From positions 434,001 through 498,000 of the forward strand of contig NZ_JBFABG010000001.1 of the NCBI RefSeq assembly GCF_040640215.1: 64,000 bases of DNA, read 5' to 3'. Numbering within the stretch: position 1 is the stretch's first letter; the number at the start of each line of letters is the position of its first letter. The stretch is from Actinosynnema sp040640215. GTDB lineage: Bacteria; Actinomycetota; Actinomycetes; Mycobacteriales; Pseudonocardiaceae. The position numbers were made by a program, and so were the translations under genes. Positions 25,552 through 34,783 of this stretch are shown in pieces. Below the pieces are notes generated by a model. It ran no database searches. It saw only the letters and a program-made list of their open reading frames with translations, and had not been told where the DNA came from.

Positions 25552-26486
25552 GACTGAACTGGTTTGTCCGGTGTTCCCTCGGGCCGTTCGACAGCCAGCC
25601 TGCCATGCACGCGGCGCGCCACAAAGCCGCCGGGCAGCCAGACGCCGCCCTGCCCGCGCCACTCGCCCACCAGCGCGTCGACCCGCCGCAGGTGCGAGTC
25701 GGACAACTCGGGCACGCCCGCGTCGAGCAGCCACAGGCGCAGGACCCGCCTGCGCAGCGCCGGGGGGAGGTCGTGGAGGTCGTCGGCCGCGCGCCGGTCG
25801 CCGGAGAAGCGCCGGGCGATCTCGTCCAGCGCGTCGCAGTCCTCGCGCAGTTGCGCGGCGGTGCGCGCCAGCGCGTCGGCGACGCCGTGCCGGAGCACGT
25901 CTTCGAGGAGCGGCAACACCTCGGCGCGCAGCCTGACGCGGGTGAACGCCGGGTCGGAGTTGTGCGGGTCGACCCACGGAGTCAGGCCCAGTTCGGCGCA
26001 CGCCGCGTTCGTGGTGTCGCGGGCGACGGCCAGCAGCGGCCGGCCCCACGGCGGGTCGTGGGACCGCATCCCGGCGATGCTGCGGGGCCCGGACCCGCGC
26101 CCCAGCCCCAGCAGGACGGTTTCCGCCTGGTCGTCCCTGGTGTGGCCGAGCAGCACCACCCCCCGGTCCGGGCGCAGCGCCGCGTACCGGGCCCGCCGGG
26201 CGGCGGCCTCCGGGCCGCCGGGACCGGACACGACGACCCTTCGGACCTCCGCTGCGAGGCCGAGCTCCGCGCACGTGGTCGCGGCTCGCTCCGCGATGGC
26301 GGCGGACCCCTCCTGGAGGCCGTGGTCGACCACCACGGCCCGCGCGCCGGGCACGAGGTGTGCGGTCACGGCGGCCAGGGCGAGCGAGTCCGCGCCGCCG
26401 GACACGGCGACGGTCACCTGTTCGGGCTGGTGCTCGGCGAAGAACCGCTTGACGGCTGTGCGGACCTCCGCGAGCGGACCGTTCAC
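25548..26486 (-). CDS. tilS: tRNA(Ile)-lysidine synthetase
   Basis: 312 residues. The PP-loop is VAVSGGADSLALAAV; other family motifs are VVDHGLQEGS, GHTRDDQAETVLLGLGRGSG and GMRSHDPPWGRPLLAV. It converts C34 of the tRNA-Ile CAU anticodon to lysidine. The protein lacks the long C-terminal domains of E. coli TilS, as usual in actinobacteria. GTG 26486 overlaps the stop of the preceding zincin gene (GTGA). Order tilS-hpt equals Rv3625c-Rv3624c. Confidence 0.94.
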   Translation of the reverse strand: MNGPLAEVRTAVKRFFAEHQPEQVTVAVSGGADSLALAAVTAHLVPGARAVVVDHGLQEGSAAIAERAATTCAELGLAAEVRRVVVSGPGGPEAAARRARYAALRPDRGVVLLGHTRDDQAETVLLGLGRGSGPRSIAGMRSHDPPWGRPLLAVARDTTNAACAELGLTPWVDPHNSDPAFTRVRLRAEVLPLLEDVLRHGVADALARTAAQLREDCDALDEIARRFSGDRRAADDLHDLPPALRRRVLRLWLLDAGVPELSDSHLRRVDALVGEWRGQGGVWLPGGFVARRVHGRLAVERPEGTPDKPVQS

Positions 26487-27505
26487 GGGGAGACGCGGCG
26501 CAGCCAAGCGGCCGGATCGGCGATCTCGGCCCGGGTGGGCAGCGTCTCGGGGCTGGTCCACACCACGTTGAAGCCGGCCATGCCCACGCGGTCGACCACG
26601 TGCCGGGTGAACGCCGCCCCCTCCGCGTACTGGCGGACCTTCGCCTCGACGCCGAGCAGCGTGCGCAGAATCCGATCGAGCACCCCGCCGCCCTTGCGCC
26701 GGGCGGTGAACCGCTCGCGGATGACCCCGACGGACGGGACGACCTCCGGGCCCACGGCGTCCATCACGTGGTCAGCGTGGCCTTCGAGCAGGGTGGACAG
26801 CGCGATCAGCCGGTCCAGCGGCTCGCGCTGCGCCGGGCTCTGCAACAGGTCGACGAACCCGCCCGCCTCGCGCAGCCGCCGGGGCAGGTCGCGCAGCCTC
26901 GGCGCGACGCCCTCGTCCAGCGCGCCGAGCAGCGTGGTGACCAGCCCGGAGAAGTGCTCGGCGAGCCACGGCACGGCGGTGAACTGGAGCCGGTGCGTGC
27001 CCTCGTGCAGGCACACCCACATGCTGAAATCCGGGCCGGGGACGTCCAGCGCGCGCTGCGCGCCGACGATGTTGGGCGCGACCAGGAGCAACCGGCCGCC
27101 GGCCGAGAACGGGTCGTACTGGCCGAGCACCCGGCCGCTGAGGAACGCGACGACCACGCCCGTCTGCACGCCCGCCGTGCTCGCGAGGACCCCGCTGAAC
27201 GCGCCGGACTGGCGCGGGAGCGCACCGTCGGTCAGCGCGGCCAGGCCCCGCACGGCCGCGCGCACCCAGCCGGGCCGGTCCACGACCTCGCCCGCCTGGA
27301 GCGGCAGCCCGTGCCCGAGCCCGGTCAGCTCCCGGACGTGCACCTCGGCGTCGATCGCCTGCTCGCGCAGCAGGCCGACGGCGAGGTCCGCCTCGGCCCG
27401 GGGCACCACCGGTCCCGGCCGCACCAGCCGGTCGGCGGTGGCCACGGCCAATTCCCAGTCGACGGGTTCGCTCCCCGCCCGGTGGTCCTGCGTAGAGGCG
27501 CTCAC
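26483..27505 (-). CDS. Zinc-dependent metalloprotease, F420-biosynthesis-associated zincin type
   Basis: 340 residues, equivalent to Rv3626c. The zinc site is CLHEGTHRLQF (HExxH), and a downstream LLEGHADHVMD supplies further acidic/His residues, as in the TIGR03624/TIGR03883 group of putative hydrolases found in F420-making actinobacteria. GTG 27505 is chosen: a TAGCGT element ends seven bases upstream, suggesting a leaderless message, and longer starts read into non-conserved sequence. Biological substrate unknown. Confidence 0.82.
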   Translation of the reverse strand: MSASTQDHRAGSEPVDWELAVATADRLVRPGPVVPRAEADLAVGLLREQAIDAEVHVRELTGLGHGLPLQAGEVVDRPGWVRAAVRGLAALTDGALPRQSGAFSGVLASTAGVQTGVVVAFLSGRVLGQYDPFSAGGRLLLVAPNIVGAQRALDVPGPDFSMWVCLHEGTHRLQFTAVPWLAEHFSGLVTTLLGALDEGVAPRLRDLPRRLREAGGFVDLLQSPAQREPLDRLIALSTLLEGHADHVMDAVGPEVVPSVGVIRERFTARRKGGGVLDRILRTLLGVEAKVRQYAEGAAFTRHVVDRVGMAGFNVVWTSPETLPTRAEIADPAAWLRRVSP

Positions 27506-27565
27506 CCCACTGACGCTACCTGCGCCGCAGGGCCCGGCGACACTCCGCGTTCCCGGATTCACCGG

Positions 27566-29449
27566 TCAAGCGCAGCCGCAGCCCCGGAGCGCGGCGGCGA
27601 GCTCGTCCAGCCCGCCGCGAACGGTCTTGGCGTCGGTCGGGCTGAGCGACATGAACGCGAACACCAGCAGCCGGCCGTCCACGTCCACCACGACGCCGGC
27701 CAGCGAGTTCACCCCGGTCAGCGTGCCGGTCTTGGCGCGCACCCAGCCCTTGCCCGCCGCGCCCGCCGTGCCGTAGCGGCCGGCCAGCGTGCCGCTGCCA
27801 CCCGCGACCGGCAGCGCGGTCAGCAGCGGTCGCAGCTTGGCCGTGCGGACGTCGGCGGCGTCCGGCTTGGCGGCGGCCACCAGCAGGTCGCCGAGCAGCC
27901 GCGCGGGCACCTTGTCGTCGGGCGAGAGGCCGGAGGCGTCCACCACCTGCACGCCGGTCAGGTCGAACCCGTTCTCGGTGAGCACCGCGCGCACCGCCTG
28001 GACCCCGCCGGCGAAGGTCGGCGGCAGCCCCTTGGCCAGCGCGACCTCGCGGGCGAGCGTCTCGGCCAGCACGTTGTCCGAGATCTGCATCATGTTCTCG
28101 ACGAGCTGGTCGACCGGCGCGGACTTCACCTCGCCGAGCACCTCGCCGGCGGCGGGCGCGGTCCCCGCGCCGACCGAGGTCACGCCCAGCCGGCCGGCCA
28201 GCGCGGAGGCCGCCGCCGCGCCGGGCGTGGCGGTGCGGGGCGTGTCCGGCGTGGTCGGGTCCTGCCGGCCGCCGTCGGCCATCAGCGGCCCGATCGGGGA
28301 CACGTAGCCGTTCGGCACGTCGGTGGGGTCCCAGCCGGGGGCCAGGCCCTCGCCCTGGTACCGGCTGACGTCGAACAGCACCTGCGTGACCGGGCCGTTC
28401 CGGGACACCTGGGAGGCGAGGTCGTCGAGCGTCGCCGCGCCGGGGTAGACCGTGCGGCGGTCGGCCGGGAACGTGGACAGCGTCGGGTCGCCGCCGCCGA
28501 CCAGCACGACCGTGCCGGGCTGGTCGCCCCGGACGACCTTGGTGGAAAGCTGGGCGGTGTGGTCGAGGGTGAGCAGCGCGGCCGTCGCGACCAGCACCTT
28601 CACCGTCGACGCGGGGGTCAGCGGGGTCGTCTCGCCCTGCTTCCACAGGGTGGTGCCGGCGGCCGGGTCGACCACGATCCCGGTGAGGGTGCCCAGCGCG
28701 GCGTTGCCGGCCGGTCCGCGCAGCACGGCCCCGACACCGGTGGCGGACGGGACGGGCGCGGTCGCGCCGATGCCCCGCACGGCGAGCGAGACCGGCGCGG
28801 GCGGCTGCGGGGCGGCGGTCGTCGGGGTGGGCGCGGTGTCCAGCCAGCCGAGCTGCCAACCCGCCACCGCGCCGCCCGCCAGCACCACGACCAGCGCGAG
28901 CGCGCCGACCAGCGGCCACCGGCGCTTGCGCGGGGCCTCCTCCACGACGTCGTCGGCCGGCGGCACCCGCACGGGCTCGCTGCGCGGCTCCGGCTCGGCG
29001 GCCCGCGCCGGACGCTCCGACTGGGCACGCTCCGACTGGGCACGTTCGGACTGGGCGGCGACGGGCACTCCCCGACCGGGCGTCCACGGCCCGTCCGGCG
29101 GGCCACCGGTGCCCGGCGCGCGGCTGCCGCCCGGCCCGCTCCCGGCCTGACCGCCACGCGGCGCGGAACCACCCGATGCGGTGGCGGCGGACGTGCCCCG
29201 GACGGCGGGGACGGCCGCCGTGCCGGTGGGCGTCGACGACCTCTCACGTTCCGTGATCGGTTCAGCGGCCGGCTTCGGAGCCGGCCCGCCGGCGGGCCCC
29301 GGACCGGCCGGCGGCGGCTTCGCGGGCAGCGGCACGGGAATGCGCATGGTCGGCGGATCGGCCGGTCGCGGACGCCTGACCTGCACGGTCGGCGATTCTC
29401 CGGTCTTCTCGTCGCCGTCGACGGTCGGCCAGGATGGCTCGTCGGCCAC
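27566..29449 (-). CDS. dacB: D-alanyl-D-alanine carboxypeptidase/endopeptidase (PBP4 type, S13)
   Basis: 627 residues. A Pro/Ala-rich cytosolic N-terminal segment of about 170 residues, with three AQSER repeats, leads to one membrane helix (WPLVGALALVVVLAGGAVAGW) and the extracellular S13 domain. Penicillin-binding motifs: PASTVKV (SxxK), QISDNVL (SxN) and RAKTGTL (KTG). It trims or cuts peptidoglycan peptides. GTG 29449 has GGAGG six bases upstream. The long N-terminal tail is typical of this order. It is divergent from ppa. Confidence 0.94.
   Translation of the reverse strand: MADEPSWPTVDGDEKTGESPTVQVRRPRPADPPTMRIPVPLPAKPPPAGPGPAGGPAPKPAAEPITERERSSTPTGTAAVPAVRGTSAATASGGSAPRGGQAGSGPGGSRAPGTGGPPDGPWTPGRGVPVAAQSERAQSERAQSERPARAAEPEPRSEPVRVPPADDVVEEAPRKRRWPLVGALALVVVLAGGAVAGWQLGWLDTAPTPTTAAPQPPAPVSLAVRGIGATAPVPSATGVGAVLRGPAGNAALGTLTGIVVDPAAGTTLWKQGETTPLTPASTVKVLVATAALLTLDHTAQLSTKVVRGDQPGTVVLVGGGDPTLSTFPADRRTVYPGAATLDDLASQVSRNGPVTQVLFDVSRYQGEGLAPGWDPTDVPNGYVSPIGPLMADGGRQDPTTPDTPRTATPGAAAASALAGRLGVTSVGAGTAPAAGEVLGEVKSAPVDQLVENMMQISDNVLAETLAREVALAKGLPPTFAGGVQAVRAVLTENGFDLTGVQVVDASGLSPDDKVPARLLGDLLVAAAKPDAADVRTAKLRPLLTALPVAGGSGTLAGRYGTAGAAGKGWVRAKTGTLTGVNSLAGVVVDVDGRLLVFAFMSLSPTDAKTVRGGLDELAAALRGCGCA
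29013..29057 (-). repeat. 15-bp tandem repeat (3 copies) encoding AQSER in dacB
   Basis: Three adjacent copies of CGCTCCGACTGGGCA (the third with four changes) encode the AQSER triplet repeat in the cytosolic tail of DacB. Confidence 0.85.
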
Positions 29450-29509
29450 GCAGTCCTCCGGGGTTGATTACGGGCAATGTCACACCCGCGACCTGCACGT
29501 GGGTGAGGG

Positions 29510-29539
29510 TTGACGACACCTCGTGGTCCACACTAGTGG
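29510..29539 (+). promoter_or_regulatory. Candidate ppa promoter
   Basis: TTGACG (29510-29515), 18-base spacer, TAGTGG (29534-29539), 35 bases before ppa. The -10 is imperfect. Confidence 0.35.
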
Positions 29540-29574
29540 CGTAACGAACGTCAAGGACGAGCGAGGACCGCGCA

Positions 29575-30078
29575 GTGGAGTTCGACGTCACCATCGAGAT
29601 CCCCAAGGGGGTCCGCAACAAGTACGAGATGGACCACAAGACGGGGCGCATCCGCCTGGACCGCACCCTCTTCACGGCCACTCAGTACCCGGCGGACTAC
29701 GGCTTCGTCGACGACACACTGGGTGAGGACGGCGACCCGCTCGACGCCCTCGTCGTCGTCCAGGAGCCGACGTTTCCCGGCTGCCTCATCCGCTCCCGCG
29801 CGATCGGCATGTTCCGCATGACCGACGAGAAGGGCGGCGACGACAAGCTGCTCTGCGTGCCGGCCGAGGACCCCCGCAGCGAGCACCTGCGCGACATCCA
29901 CCACCTCAACGAGTTCTACCGGCTGGAGATCCAGCACTTCTTCGAGGTCTACAAGGACCTGGAGCCGGGCAAGAGCGTGGAGGGCGCGACGTGGGTCGGG
30001 CGCACCGAGGCCGAGGCCGAGATCGTGCGCTCCTACCAGCGCCTCAAGGACGCCGTCGCGAACGGCGAGGACCACTGA
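29575..30078 (+). CDS. ppa: Inorganic pyrophosphatase, family I
   Basis: 167 residues. EFDVTIEIPKGVRNKYEMDHKTG, YPADYGFVDDTLGEDGDPLDALVVV (the D-x-D-x-x-D metal site) and FFEVYKDLEPGK are the soluble PPase motifs. It hydrolyses PPi to drive biosynthesis. Start GTG 29575. The genome also has the membrane pyrophosphatase HppA in this window, so PPi can be used both ways. Confidence 0.97.
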   Translation: MEFDVTIEIPKGVRNKYEMDHKTGRIRLDRTLFTATQYPADYGFVDDTLGEDGDPLDALVVVQEPTFPGCLIRSRAIGMFRMTDEKGGDDKLLCVPAEDPRSEHLRDIHHLNEFYRLEIQHFFEVYKDLEPGKSVEGATWVGRTEAEAEIVRSYQRLKDAVANGEDH

Positions 30079-30093
30079 CCCCGGGCACGTGAC

Positions 30094-30126
30094 GAAGCGG
30101 GCCACCCCCGACGGGTGGCCCGCTTC
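30094..30126. terminator. Bidirectional terminator between ppa and MFS gene
   Basis: Perfect 14-bp stem (GAAGCGGGCCACCC at 30094-30107 with 30113-30126), loop CCGAC. It lies 15 bases after ppa and 20 bases from the MFS stop. Confidence 0.85.
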
Positions 30127-30145
30127 CGTCATCCGGCGTGCGTGA

Positions 30146-31816
30146 TCAGTGGATGGCGACCGGGGCCTGGGCGGCCTCGTTCTCGTCGTTCACCCGCTCC
30201 AGGCCGGACCGGTTGGACAGCGGCACCTCGCGCAGGAACCACACGAACGCGAAGCCGACCACCGTCACCAGCGCGCCGACCAGGAACACCAGGTCGATCG
30301 AGCCGGAGAAGCCGTCCAGGAACGGCCGGGCCAGCACCGGGTCCAGGGTTTGCAGGAACTCGGTGTTGTCCAGGCTCAGCCCCGCACCGCCCTCCTTCAG
30401 CGACGCGGCGAACTGCTGGTTCTCCGGGCGCGCCAGGGCGGCCAGGAACGCCGGGTCGCCCATCGACGCGTTCACCGCGTTGCCGATCTTGTCGCCGACC
30501 GTGCTGAACAGGATGGACAGGAACACCGCCGTGCCGACCGTGCCGCCGATCTGCCGGAAGAACGTGGCCGAGGCGGTCGCGACACCCATGTCGCGGGGCT
30601 CCGCGTCGTTCTGGATGGCCACCAGCAGGGTCTGCATGCACAGGCCCAGCCCCGCGCCCATGAAGAACATCAGGACGAGCGGTCCCCAGGACGGGGTGTC
30701 CGTGCCGATGGTGCTGAACGCGAACAGCGTCACCGCCATCAGCCCCAGCCCGACCACCGGGAACACCTTGTACCGGCCGGTCTTCGCGGTGTACTGGCCG
30801 CTGGTGCCGGCGGCGGTCATGATGCCGAGCGTGAGCGGCAGCATCATCAGGCCCGCCTGGGTGGCGGAGTAGCCCTTCACGATCTGGAGGTAGAGCGGCA
30901 GCGAGACCATGCCGCCGAACATCCCGACGCCGAGCAGGAAGTTGACGGTGTTGCCGAGCGAGAACGTCTGCCGGCGGAACAGCCGCAGCGGCAGCAGCGC
31001 CTCGTCGCCCATCCGCTTCTGCACGAACACGAACGCGACCAGCCCGAGCACGCCGACCACGTACATCGTGATCGAGGTGCCGGAGGCCCAGCCCCACTCC
31101 CGGCCCTGCTCGGCCACGACCAGCAGCGGCACCAGGCCGATGGTGATCGTCGCCGCGCCCAGGAAGTCGATCCGGTGGTTCACCCGCTTGTGCGGGATGT
31201 TGAGCACCTTGCCCACCACGACCAGCGCGATCAGCGCGACCGGCACGTTGATCAGGAACACCCAGCGCCAGCCGGCGGTGCCCAGGAACGTCTCCAGGCC
31301 CGCGAACAGGCCGCCGACGACGGGGCCCGCGACGCTCGCGATGCCGAACACGGCCATGAAGTAGCCGGTGTACTTGCTGCGCTCGCGCGGCGACGTGATA
31401 TCCGCCAGGATCGCCATCGCCAGCGACATCAGACCACCCGCGCCGAGGCCCTGCACCGCGCGGAACGCGGCCAGCTCGTACATCGAGTTCGCGATGCCGC
31501 ACAGCAGCGAGCCGGCGAGGAACAGCGAGATGGCGGTGAGGTACATCGGCTTGCGGCCGTAGATGTCGGACAGCTTGCCGTACAACGGGGTCGAGATGGT
31601 GGCCGTGATCAGGTACGCCGTGGTCGCCCACGCCTGAAGCGTCTGGCCGTTGAGCTCGTCCGCGATGGTCTTCATGGCCGTGGCCACGATCATCTGGTCC
31701 AGCGCGGCGAGGAACAGCCCCAGCAGCAGTCCGGACAGGATCGTCAGGATCTGCCGGTGGGTGAGCAGCGCGGCACCGGGTGGCGGCGCGTCCGCTCGGG
31801 TTGTCGTCTCCGACAT
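30146..31816 (-). CDS. MFS drug efflux transporter, DHA2 (EmrB/QacA) type
   Basis: 556 residues with about 14 membrane helices. ALDQMIVATAMKTIADEL near helix 1, YGKLSDIYGRKPMYL (motif A), FRAVQGLGAGGLMSL (motif B) and FGIASVAGPVVGGLF (motif C) identify the drug:H+ antiporter-2 family. The region after helix 13 contains a soluble loop (NAVNASMGDPAFLAAL). The ATG at 31816 overlaps the MarR stop by one base (TGATG), so pump and regulator are one operon. Substrate unknown. Confidence 0.92.
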   Translation of the reverse strand: MSETTTRADAPPPGAALLTHRQILTILSGLLLGLFLAALDQMIVATAMKTIADELNGQTLQAWATTAYLITATISTPLYGKLSDIYGRKPMYLTAISLFLAGSLLCGIANSMYELAAFRAVQGLGAGGLMSLAMAILADITSPRERSKYTGYFMAVFGIASVAGPVVGGLFAGLETFLGTAGWRWVFLINVPVALIALVVVGKVLNIPHKRVNHRIDFLGAATITIGLVPLLVVAEQGREWGWASGTSITMYVVGVLGLVAFVFVQKRMGDEALLPLRLFRRQTFSLGNTVNFLLGVGMFGGMVSLPLYLQIVKGYSATQAGLMMLPLTLGIMTAAGTSGQYTAKTGRYKVFPVVGLGLMAVTLFAFSTIGTDTPSWGPLVLMFFMGAGLGLCMQTLLVAIQNDAEPRDMGVATASATFFRQIGGTVGTAVFLSILFSTVGDKIGNAVNASMGDPAFLAALARPENQQFAASLKEGGAGLSLDNTEFLQTLDPVLARPFLDGFSGSIDLVFLVGALVTVVGFAFVWFLREVPLSNRSGLERVNDENEAAQAPVAIH

Positions 31817-32331
31817 CACTTCTCCCCTTCTGAGCGCGGCCCCAGTCCGCTCTCAGCGATGAAATTCGGCAGCGCCTTCTCGTAGTCGCCCACGAAGCGC
31901 TCGAAGTAGTCGATGAACGCCCCCAGGTCCTCCTCGGACCAGTCGGTGAACATCCGGGCGATGGACTGGTTGCGCATCAGCCGCCGCTCCGCCAGCAGGC
32001 GGGTCCCCGCGTCCGTCACGGCCAGCACGCTGGCCCGGCCGTCGTCGGGATCCGCCCGGCGCTCCACCCACCCCTCCTTGACCAGCGTCGCGACCTGGCG
32101 GCTGACCGTCGAGGGGTCCGAGAAGACCGCTTCGGCCAGTGCGCTCGACCGGGAGGGCCCCAGGTGGCTCAGGTTCGCCAGCAGCACGAACGAGGCCTTG
32201 TCCATCCCCGTCCTGCTCAGTTGGGCGGCGACGCAGGCGTGCATCTTGTTGAGGCGGACCAGCGCCATGCCGATGCGCTCGGCCTGGGCGAGCTGCGCGT
32301 CAGGCACGTCGTCACTCACCGGGGTCACCAT
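31816..32331 (-). CDS. MarR-family regulator of the MFS pump
   Basis: 171 residues. The winged helix reads SSALAEAVFSDPSTVSRQVATLVKEGWVERRADPDDGRASVLAVTDAG, with the DxR wing. It most likely represses the operon it shares with the MFS gene until a ligand binds (inference). ATG 32331 has CGGAGTG upstream. A palindrome at 32358-32367 lies 27 bases before the start. Confidence 0.92.
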   Translation of the reverse strand: MVTPVSDDVPDAQLAQAERIGMALVRLNKMHACVAAQLSRTGMDKASFVLLANLSHLGPSRSSALAEAVFSDPSTVSRQVATLVKEGWVERRADPDDGRASVLAVTDAGTRLLAERRLMRNQSIARMFTDWSEEDLGAFIDYFERFVGDYEKALPNFIAESGLGPRSEGEK

Positions 32332-32357
32332 GGAACACTCCGTTTGCTTGCATCATC

Positions 32358-32367
32358 CAACTAGTTG
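32358..32367. promoter_or_regulatory. Palindrome CAACTAGTTG, likely MarR operator
   Basis: A perfect 10-base palindrome inside the imperfect longer repeat ATCCAACTAGTTGCTGGAT (32354-32372), upstream of the MarR-MFS operon and in the gap shared with the divergent hotdog gene. Confidence 0.5.
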
Positions 32368-32446
32368 CTGGATACAAGCTTGGACCTTGCGGAGAGTCTT
32401 GGCAAATGAAATAACCGGTGACTCGCGTCTCATGACTACCGGTCGG

Positions 32447-32452
32447 TAACAT
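32447..32452 (+). promoter_or_regulatory. -10 element of the DUF4442 gene
   Basis: TAACAT ends eight bases before the ATG at 32460, consistent with a leaderless transcript. No clear -35 at the usual distance. Confidence 0.4.
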
Positions 32453-32459
32453 CCGGGGC

Positions 32460-32915
32460 ATGACCGCTGACTACTCGTTCGTCGCCGACGCGATGACGCA
32501 GGCCGTGCCGTGGGTGCAGACCAGCCGGGTGGAGTTCTTCGAGCTCACCGGGGACCGGGTGGTGGCCGGGCTGCCGGACGACCCGGCCACCCACAACCAC
32601 GTCGCGGGCCCGCACGCGGCGATGATCTTCGGCCTCGGCGAGACCGCCTCGGGCGCGGTGGCCATGGCCGCCTTCGCCCCGCACCTGGGCAAGGCCACCC
32701 CGCTCGTCGCCCGGTCGGAGATCACGTACCGGAAGCTGGCGCGGGGCGCGCTGCGCGCCGAGGCGGTGCTGGGCCGGCCGGCGGACGAGGTGGTGGCGGA
32801 ACTCGACGCGGGCACTCGCCCGGAGTTCCCGGTGGCCGTGACGATCACCAACGCCGACGGCGTGACGACCGCCGAGATGACCGTCGTCTGGACGCTGCGC
32901 CCGAACCGGACCTGA
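32460..32915 (+). CDS. Hotdog-fold protein (DUF4442 / PaaI-type thioesterase-like)
   Basis: 151 residues. VAGLPDDPATHNHVAGPHAAMIFGLGETASGAVAMAAF is the central hotdog helix region with NHVAGPHA as catalytic-loop equivalent, followed by beta strands ARSEITYRKLARGALRAEAVL and EFPVAVTITNADGVTTAEMTVVWTLRPN. Such proteins act as acyl-CoA thioesterases or binding proteins; the DUF4442 group is uncharacterised. Divergent from the MarR-MFS pair. Confidence 0.75.
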   Translation: MTADYSFVADAMTQAVPWVQTSRVEFFELTGDRVVAGLPDDPATHNHVAGPHAAMIFGLGETASGAVAMAAFAPHLGKATPLVARSEITYRKLARGALRAEAVLGRPADEVVAELDAGTRPEFPVAVTITNADGVTTAEMTVVWTLRPNRT

Positions 32916-33090
32916 TCCCCGGATCGGGGCCCGCACTCGTCGCGGTATTGGTCACCACCGGTTCTGAAGTCATTTCGTGAATCTTCTTCGCCGCAGGTCG
33001 GGGATCGCGGAAAACGGCGCACAGATCGACCCGACCCGAATTCGCCGTGCCTGCGGGTAACAATCCGCAGTGCCCGGCGATGACGTCGAC

Positions 33091-33840
33091 ATGACCGCCA
33101 CAATGTTGAGAAGATCGTCATCCGCGCTGGTGCTGACCGTACTGGCGGTGAGCGCGTGCAACTCTTCACCGGCCATGTCCGGTCCGGCAGCGCCTTCCTC
33201 CGATACCGCACCCACGTCCACCACGATTTCCCCGACGACGACCACCGCACCACCCGCCGTGGGCGTCACCGGAATCGTGGACGGCCGCACGATCACCGTG
33301 GCCGGCGGGAACCGGATGGTGTTGAGCGCCCTGGCCGAACCGGGAGCCTGCTGGGCCCAGGCCGCGGTGGACTTCCTGACCGCCACGGTCGGCGGCAAGG
33401 AGGTTCGCGTGGTCGGCGACGCCGTCGTGCTGGCCGATGGCACCGACCTGGCCGTGCGCGCGGTCGAGCAGGGCGCGGCTCGGGCCGCGCAGTCGGCGTC
33501 CTCGGCGCTCACCACCGCCCAGACGTCCGCGCGGAACGCGGGCCGGGGTCTGTGGGGCCCGCCGTGCTCGGGCGCGGACACCGTCGCGCCGCCTCCCCCG
33601 CCCACCCCGGAGCCGGTCCCGGAACCGCCTCCGGCTCCCCCGGTCCAGCAGACCGTGGCACCCCCGCCGAGGCAGACCGTGGCACCTCCGCGACCGGTGG
33701 CACCCGCACCGCCGCCGAGCGCGTACTACGCGAACTGCACCGACGCGAAGGCCGCCGGAGCAGCGCCGCTCTACGCGGGCCAACCCGGTTACCGCGCCGG
33801 GCTCGACCGCGACGGCGACGGGGTGGCCTGCGAGAAGTAG
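33091..33840 (+). CDS. Lipoprotein with degenerate nuclease (SNase-like) and Excalibur domains
   Basis: 249 residues. A lipoprotein signal peptide ends LTVLAVSAC; a Thr/Ser/Pro linker follows; residues about 55-170 resemble a staphylococcal-nuclease fold (GVTGIVDGRTITVAGGNR...LAEPGACWAQAA) but lack the DxYGR-type arginine, so nuclease activity is doubtful. A Pro-rich spacer leads to a C-terminal Excalibur calcium-binding motif, YYANCTDAKAAG...GLDRDGDGVACE. ATG 33091 gives a normal signal peptide; GTG 33070 lies about seven bases after a TAACAAT -10-like element and could instead be a leaderless start. Confidence 0.8.
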   Translation: MTATMLRRSSSALVLTVLAVSACNSSPAMSGPAAPSSDTAPTSTTISPTTTTAPPAVGVTGIVDGRTITVAGGNRMVLSALAEPGACWAQAAVDFLTATVGGKEVRVVGDAVVLADGTDLAVRAVEQGAARAAQSASSALTTAQTSARNAGRGLWGPPCSGADTVAPPPPPTPEPVPEPPPAPPVQQTVAPPPRQTVAPPRPVAPAPPPSAYYANCTDAKAAGAAPLYAGQPGYRAGLDRDGDGVACEK

Positions 33841-33850
33841 GTTCGGGGGC

Positions 33851-34783
33851 GTGAAGGTCGAACGCCTGGAGATCGAGTACGACCCGCGCACCGTCGGGGA
33901 CGCCGCCCGGCGCGCGCACGCCGCCGGCCGCACGGGTTTCTGGCTCGCCGAGACGAAGCACGACCCGTTCCTGGGCCTGTCGCGGGTGGCCGACGTCGGC
34001 CTCGACCTGGGCACCGCGATCGCCGTCGCCTTCGCCCGCAACCCCATGAGCACCGCCGTGCAGGCGAACGACCTGCACCTGGCCTCCGGCGGCCGGTTCC
34101 ACCTGGGCCTGGGCTCGCAGGTCGAGCCGCACGTCACCAAGCGGTTCGGGATGCCGTGGTCTCGGCCGGCGGCGCGGATGCGCGAGTTCGTCCAGGCCCT
34201 GCACGCGATCTGGGATGCCTGGGCCACCGGCGAGCGGCTGCGCTTCCGCGGCGAGTTCTACACGCACACCCTGATGACCCCGTTCTTCGACCCCGGCCCG
34301 AACCCGCACGGCCGGCCGAAGGTGTGGCTCGCGGGCGTGGGCGAGCTGATGACCGAGGTGGCGGGCGAGGTGGCCGACGGGTTCCTGTGCCACAACTTCA
34401 CCACCGAGCGGTACCTGCGGGAAGTGACGCTGCCCGCCTTGGCGAAGGGCCGGGCGACGACCGGGAGGACGGTGGCGGACCTGGAGATCAGCGCGCCGTC
34501 CCTGGTCGCCACCGACGAGCGGGAGGTCGCCGACGCGCGCCGGCAGATCGCGTTCTACGGCTCGACCCCCGCCTACCGCAAGGTGCTCGACCTGCACGGC
34601 TGGGGCGAGCTGCACGAGGAGCTGCACCGGATGTCGCGCCGTCGGCTGTGGGACGACATGTCCGCCGCCGTGGACGACGACGTGCTCCACGCGTTCACGG
34701 TGGTGGGCACCCCGTCCGAAGTCGAGGCCGAACTGGAGCGCCGCTACGGCGACGTCGCCACGAGGGTGCTCAGGACCGGGTGA
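33851..34783 (+). CDS. F420-dependent LLM-class oxidoreductase (TIGR03617-like)
   Basis: 310 residues of luciferase-like TIM barrel: GFWLAETKHDPFLGLS, LGTAIAVAFARNPMSTAVQANDLHLASGGRFHLGLGSQVEPHVTKRFG, and PKVWLAGVGELMTEVAGEVADGFLCHNFTT. The GLGSQVEPHVTKRFGMPW segment is typical of the F420-dependent group found in mycobacteria and Pseudonocardiaceae. Start GTG 33851, ten bases after the previous stop. The reaction is unknown. Confidence 0.85.
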   Translation: MKVERLEIEYDPRTVGDAARRAHAAGRTGFWLAETKHDPFLGLSRVADVGLDLGTAIAVAFARNPMSTAVQANDLHLASGGRFHLGLGSQVEPHVTKRFGMPWSRPAARMREFVQALHAIWDAWATGERLRFRGEFYTHTLMTPFFDPGPNPHGRPKVWLAGVGELMTEVAGEVADGFLCHNFTTERYLREVTLPALAKGRATTGRTVADLEISAPSLVATDEREVADARRQIAFYGSTPAYRKVLDLHGWGELHEELHRMSRRRLWDDMSAAVDDDVLHAFTVVGTPSEVEAELERRYGDVATRVLRTG

